Below, piece after piece: positions 8,094-9,389 of a stretch of 9,389 bases of DNA (positions are counted from its first letter, which is position 1; each line of letters starts with the position of its first letter). The notes under the pieces were generated by a model. The model was given only the letters and a program-made list of their open reading frames with translations, was not told where the DNA came from and did no database searches. Location: assembly GCA_013002625.1 (NCBI GenBank), contig JABDJE010000087.1, forward strand, positions 1 to 9,389, in the 5' to 3' direction. The stretch comes from Saprospiraceae bacterium. Lineage in GTDB: Bacteria; Bacteroidota; Bacteroidia; Chitinophagales; Saprospiraceae. The position numbers and the translations under genes are program-made.

Positions 8094-8518
8094 TTGAATC
8101 GCGGACATTTCCCACTATACTTCTTAAACTTTTGATTTCGAATACGAATCTTTCCTTTGGAGCGTACACGTCGGTAAGTTGAATTGCGCAGACTTTCCAA
8201 ATCGTCATGTATATATCGGTCGCGCCCTTCCATAATATCATAGAACGGTGCAGGTAACACGGGTTTCTGAGGTAATATCTCTTCATCGACGACTTCCTGT
8301 AAGGGTATTTCAACTTCCGGGCTTTCGTACTTCCATGAGAAGCCTTCGGTTTCTTCTTCCTTAACGATAACAATTTCATAGGAAAATTCCGGAGCTATTT
8401 CCAGAGAACTGGTCATACAAGTGCAAGGCAAGAGATCCAATTGTGCATAATTAGTGCAGGGATAAAGGGTGATCAGGCATAAAGTTATGGCCAATCCATT
8501 TTTTAAATATTGCGCCAT
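8090..8518 (-). CDS. Small secreted protein of unknown function
   Basis: I do not recognise this 142-residue protein. The start is placed at the ATG of MAQYLKNG (8518, minus strand) because a signal peptide begins there: a Lys, the core GLAITLCLITLY, and a likely cut after NYA (residue 25). An in-frame ATG 13 codons upstream would put extra polar residues before it. The mature part has a CxC pair (C32, C34) and a late Cys (C138). A strongly acidic middle (KEEETEG to VVDEEI, about 54-82) contrasts with a very basic tail (YRRVRSKGKIRIRNQKFKKYSGK). The first mature Cys is seven residues past the predicted cut, so it is not a lipoprotein box. The gene is convergent with crtZ and the two stops overlap. 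The signal peptide argues that it is real; location is probably periplasmic or outside. Confidence 0.65.
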   Translation of the reverse strand: MAQYLKNGLAITLCLITLYPCTNYAQLDLLPCTCMTSSLEIAPEFSYEIVIVKEEETEGFSWKYESPEVEIPLQEVVDEEILPQKPVLPAPFYDIMEGRDRYIHDDLESLRNSTYRRVRSKGKIRIRNQKFKKYSGKCPRFN

Positions 8519-8751
8519 GTTGTTTGTTTTTACGATGGTTATATTAAGATGACGCATTAATTTGATATTAATTGTGTGCTTTAGATGAAGCGGGATTGAG
8601 AAAAGCTGAATAGGCGTGAATTAAGGATGAATCGGGTTTTCTAATATTGGTGAAATATTGGATTTATCAAGGTCATAAGGGTCAAATTAAGACCCTCAAT
8701 TTTTTATTAAAAAACTCATTAAAAACATGGCATTTAAAATTTATAAAATTA
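8519..8751. other. Intergenic spacer upstream of the secreted-protein gene and the tRNA promoter
   Basis: No convincing gene is seen. The stretch lies between the minus-strand secreted protein and the tRNA promoter. It is AT-rich and holds two ATTAAT copies (8556-8561, 8567-8572) and a terminator-like hairpin at 8678-8696. No TAnnTTTG box on the minus strand was found for the secreted-protein gene. Confidence 0.6.
8678..8704 (+). terminator. Terminator-like hairpin with no visible plus-strand gene upstream
   Basis: AGGGTC (8678-8683) and GACCCT (8691-8696) form a six-base stem around a seven-base AT loop, followed by CAA and a T-run. The shape is that of a weak intrinsic terminator on the plus strand, but the nearest plus-strand gene upstream is crtZ, which ends about 585 bases earlier. 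It could stop read-through into the tRNA promoter. Confidence 0.4.
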
Positions 8752-8759
8752 TATCTTTG
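8752..8759 (+). promoter_or_regulatory. Promoter -7 box of the tRNA-Ser/tRNA-Pro transcript (TATCTTTG)
   Basis: TATCTTTG matches the Bacteroidota -7 consensus TAnnTTTG exactly and continues as GCATC, a common extension. It sits in a very AT-rich stretch. The -33 region is weak (ATGGCATTT near 8727). Transcription would start near 8766 and produce a leader of about 110 bases before tRNA-Ser. Confidence 0.7.
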
Positions 8760-8763
8760 CATC

Positions 8764-8783
8764 CCTCTTATAGCGATGAGAGG
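8764..8783 (+). other. Hairpin at the expected 5' end of the tRNA precursor
   Basis: CCTCTTAT (8764-8771) and ATGAGAGG (8776-8783) form an eight-pair stem (one T-G wobble) capped by AGCG. It lies at the predicted transcript start, where it could protect the 5' end or shape the leader. A second stem, CGCC-TTT-GGCG (8816-8826), and a third, TGATTTC-AATG-GAAATCA (8850-8867), follow before the mature tRNA. Confidence 0.5.
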
Positions 8784-8785
8784 TT

Positions 8786-8837
8786 TCCCACGGTGAGGTG
8801 GGTGAGTGGCTGATCCGCCTTTGGCGAGATGCTAAAC
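8786..8837 (+). pseudogene. Partial tRNA-Ser copy (5' fragment) in the leader
   Basis: Bases 8786-8813 are identical over 28 bases to 8870-8897, which covers six bases of leader plus the first 22 bases of the real tRNA-Ser (acceptor 5' strand and most of the D arm). The copy then diverges, but GCTAAAC (8831-8837) recurs and matches the anticodon end of the true gene (8910-8916) with five extra bases between. There is no T arm and no 3' acceptor strand, so it cannot fold as a tRNA. It looks like a truncated tandem duplicate. Confidence 0.75.
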
Positions 8838-8875
8838 AAAAAATTATTTTGATTTCAATGGAAATCATGTCCCAC

Positions 8876-8967
8876 GGTGAGGTGGGTGAGTGGCTGAAAC
8901 CACCGGTTTGCTAAACCGGCGTACTTGGAAACAGGTACCGGGGGTTCGAATCCCCCTCTCACCGCCA
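8876..8967 (+). tRNA. tRNA-Ser (anticodon GCU)
   Basis: This 92-base gene reads AGC and AGU serine codons. The acceptor stem is GGTGAGG (8876-8882) with TCTCACC, ending in discriminator G73 and an encoded CCA (8965-8967). The D stem is GGT/ACC, the anticodon stem CCGGT/ACCGG encloses loop TTGCTAA with anticodon GCT at 8910-8912, and a long variable arm with GTAC/GTAC pairing marks a class II tRNA, as expected for serine. The T stem GGGGG/CCCCC carries loop TTCGAAT. It ends 15 bases before tRNA-Pro and very probably shares its transcript. Confidence 0.96.
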
Positions 8968-8982
8968 CTATAAGAAAAATTT

Positions 8983-9057
8983 CGGGGCGTAGCGCAGTCC
9001 GGTTAGCGCACCTGGTTTGGGACCAGGGGGTCGCAGGTTCGAATCCTGCCGCCCCGA
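8983..9057 (+). tRNA. tRNA-Pro (anticodon UGG)
   Basis: This 75-base gene reads CCA and, by wobble, other proline codons. The acceptor stem CGGGGCG (8983-8989) pairs perfectly with CGCCCCG (9050-9056), with discriminator A at 9057. The C1-G72 pair is typical of bacterial tRNA-Pro. The anticodon stem CCTGG/CCAGG encloses loop TTTGGGA with anticodon TGG at 9018-9020. The T stem GCAGG/CCTGC carries TTCGAAT. The 3' CCA is not encoded (CAA follows), so CCA must be added by the nucleotidyltransferase, unlike the neighbouring tRNA-Ser. Confidence 0.96.
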
Positions 9058-9062
9058 CAAAC

Positions 9063-9095
9063 AAAAGCCTGCTGACAAAGTCAGTAGGCTTTTTT
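9063..9095 (+). terminator. Intrinsic terminator of the tRNA transcript
   Basis: AGCCTGCTGAC (9066-9076) pairs with GTCAGTAGGCT (9080-9090) over 11 pairs with one wobble and an AAA loop, extended by A/T pairs and followed by a T-run (9090-9095). It starts five bases after tRNA-Pro and is the strongest terminator in this part. Confidence 0.9.
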
Positions 9096-9149
9096 ATTTA
9101 TAAAGCGTTGGAAGCTTGCTTCCATAAGTGATTTTAAATAAAAAAGGCG

Positions 9150-9159
9150 TAGCACGAAG
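9150..9159 (+). repeat. Direct repeat TAGCACGAAG, copy 1 (copy 2 at 9380-9389)
   Basis: TAGCACGAAG occurs at 9150-9159 and again at 9380-9389, each preceded by an A-run and AAAAAG. In copy 1 it continues as TGCTGGCTTTT, forming a hairpin with a GAA loop and a short T-run, so it is terminator-like. Copy 2 is cut by the window end. Both lie shortly after a tRNA-Pro 3' sequence, full or broken. Confidence 0.6.
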
Positions 9160-9306
9160 TGCTGGCTTTTGTTTGATCAACACCCCTTTCAGGATCGGCG
9201 CTAGCCAATCCGACTCAGTAAAACGTAAATTCATCTTTAAAGCTTTTTGAAGGTTTAACCTTAGCCGACAGTAAGCGCATCCCGACCAAACTTGTTTGCG
9301 TCGGGA

Positions 9307-9367
9307 GGGTCGCAGTGCTTGTCCCGTTTGCGGGATTCATTAATAATCCTTGCTGCCGCCCCGACAA
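9307..9367 (+). pseudogene. Broken tRNA-Pro 3' fragment with an insert
   Basis: Three blocks of tRNA-Pro recur in order: GGGTCGCAG (9307-9315, as 9028-9036), AATCCT (9345-9350, as 9042-9047) and TGCCGCCCCGACAA (9354-9367, as 9047-9060). Between the first two blocks sit 29 bases that contain the hairpin TCCCG-TTTG-CGGGA in place of the five bases GTTCG, and three extra bases precede the last block. The acceptor 5' strand, D arm and anticodon arm are missing, so it is not a functional tRNA. Confidence 0.65.
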
Positions 9368-9389
9368 TTTAAAAAGACCTAGCACGAAG

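Larger units (their letters stand above)
9096..9389. other. Non-coding, hairpin-rich region downstream of the tRNAs
   Basis: No gene is supported here. From left to right it holds a second terminator-like hairpin with AGCAC-GAA-GTGCT at its tip (9151-9163); an imperfect hairpin GGATCGGC-GCTA-GCCAATCC (9192-9211); the palindrome AAGGTTTAACCTT near 9250; a strong hairpin TCCCGAC..GTCGGGA with inner CAAAC-TT-GTTTG (9280-9306); TCCCG-TTTG-CGGGA (9322-9335); and a broken tRNA-Pro 3' copy (9307-9367). The window ends inside another AAAAAG..TAGCACGAAG sequence. The region looks like decayed repeat or duplicated tRNA-flanking DNA. Confidence 0.6.

Noticed and set aside
7894..8097. Second plus-strand frame inside crtZ
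   Set aside because: It is an out-of-frame shadow of crtZ, whose histidine motifs fix the true frame.
8786..8875. A second functional tRNA in the leader
   Set aside because: Only the 5' part of tRNA-Ser is present; no T arm or matching 3' acceptor strand can be found.
8855..9064. Minus-strand frame with GFEPATPWSQ and GGFEPPV peptides
   Set aside because: These peptides are the well-known false translation of antisense tRNA T-arms (GGTTCGAATCC). The frame lies across tRNA-Ser and tRNA-Pro and is not a gene.
8925..9131. Plus-strand 68-codon frame across the tRNAs
   Set aside because: It overlaps two confident tRNA genes and their terminator; there is no leader or protein-like composition.
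9280..9335. CRISPR-like hairpin repeats
   Set aside because: The stems differ in sequence and spacing; there are no regular repeats with spacers and no cas genes.
9047..9367. A complete integrative element with attachment sites at tRNA-Pro
   Set aside because: The direct repeats are only about 300 bases apart and enclose no integrase or other gene; at most it is a remnant.

Overview
The window looks like chromosomal DNA of a Bacteroidota bacterium, probably an aerobic, pigmented environmental lineage of the Saprospiria or Flavobacteriia type. The evidence is a type IX secretion gene pair (porU-porV), a cargo-type C-terminal domain with a YPNPF motif on PorU, Bacteroidota-style promoter boxes (TAnnTTTG) before porV and before the tRNAs, A/T-rich leaders with little Shine-Dalgarno signal, and a bacterial carotenoid hydroxylase gene. 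The organism call is an inference; no species-level marker is readable by eye.

Layout: (1) positions 1-2366 hold the 3' part of porU, the gingipain-like sortase of the type IX secretion system; its start lies before the window. (2) 2403-3644 is porV, the outer-membrane barrel that works with PorU. (3) A strong hairpin at 3664-3697 has T-runs on both strands and separates porV from the convergent RNase P RNA gene (rnpB, minus strand, about 3707-4074). (4) A divergent AT-rich spacer leads into a 1129-residue multi-membrane-pass sensor histidine kinase (4192-7581), followed after 20 bases by crtZ, beta-carotene hydroxylase (7602-8093). (5) A small secreted protein of unknown function is encoded convergently (8090-8518, minus); its stop codon overlaps the crtZ stop. 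(6) A promoter at about 8752-8759 drives a structured leader and two tRNAs, tRNA-Ser(GCU) and tRNA-Pro(UGG), ending in a clear terminator. (7) The last 300 bases are non-coding, rich in hairpins, and carry scraps of tRNA-Pro.

How the parts work together: PorU and PorV belong to the attachment complex that cleaves the C-terminal signal from type IX cargo and fixes the cargo to the cell surface. The kinase has no response regulator gene beside it here; its close spacing to crtZ suggests shared transcription but does not prove a functional link. RNase P matures tRNA 5' ends, but its nearness to the tRNAs is probably coincidental.

No clearly new multi-gene system is visible. The least ordinary part is the tRNA cluster. 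A 28-base exact copy of the tRNA-Ser 5' region sits in the leader upstream of the real gene, and a broken copy of the tRNA-Pro 3' region, split by a hairpin-bearing insert, sits downstream. The two tRNA genes are thus flanked on each side by a partial copy of the nearer one.
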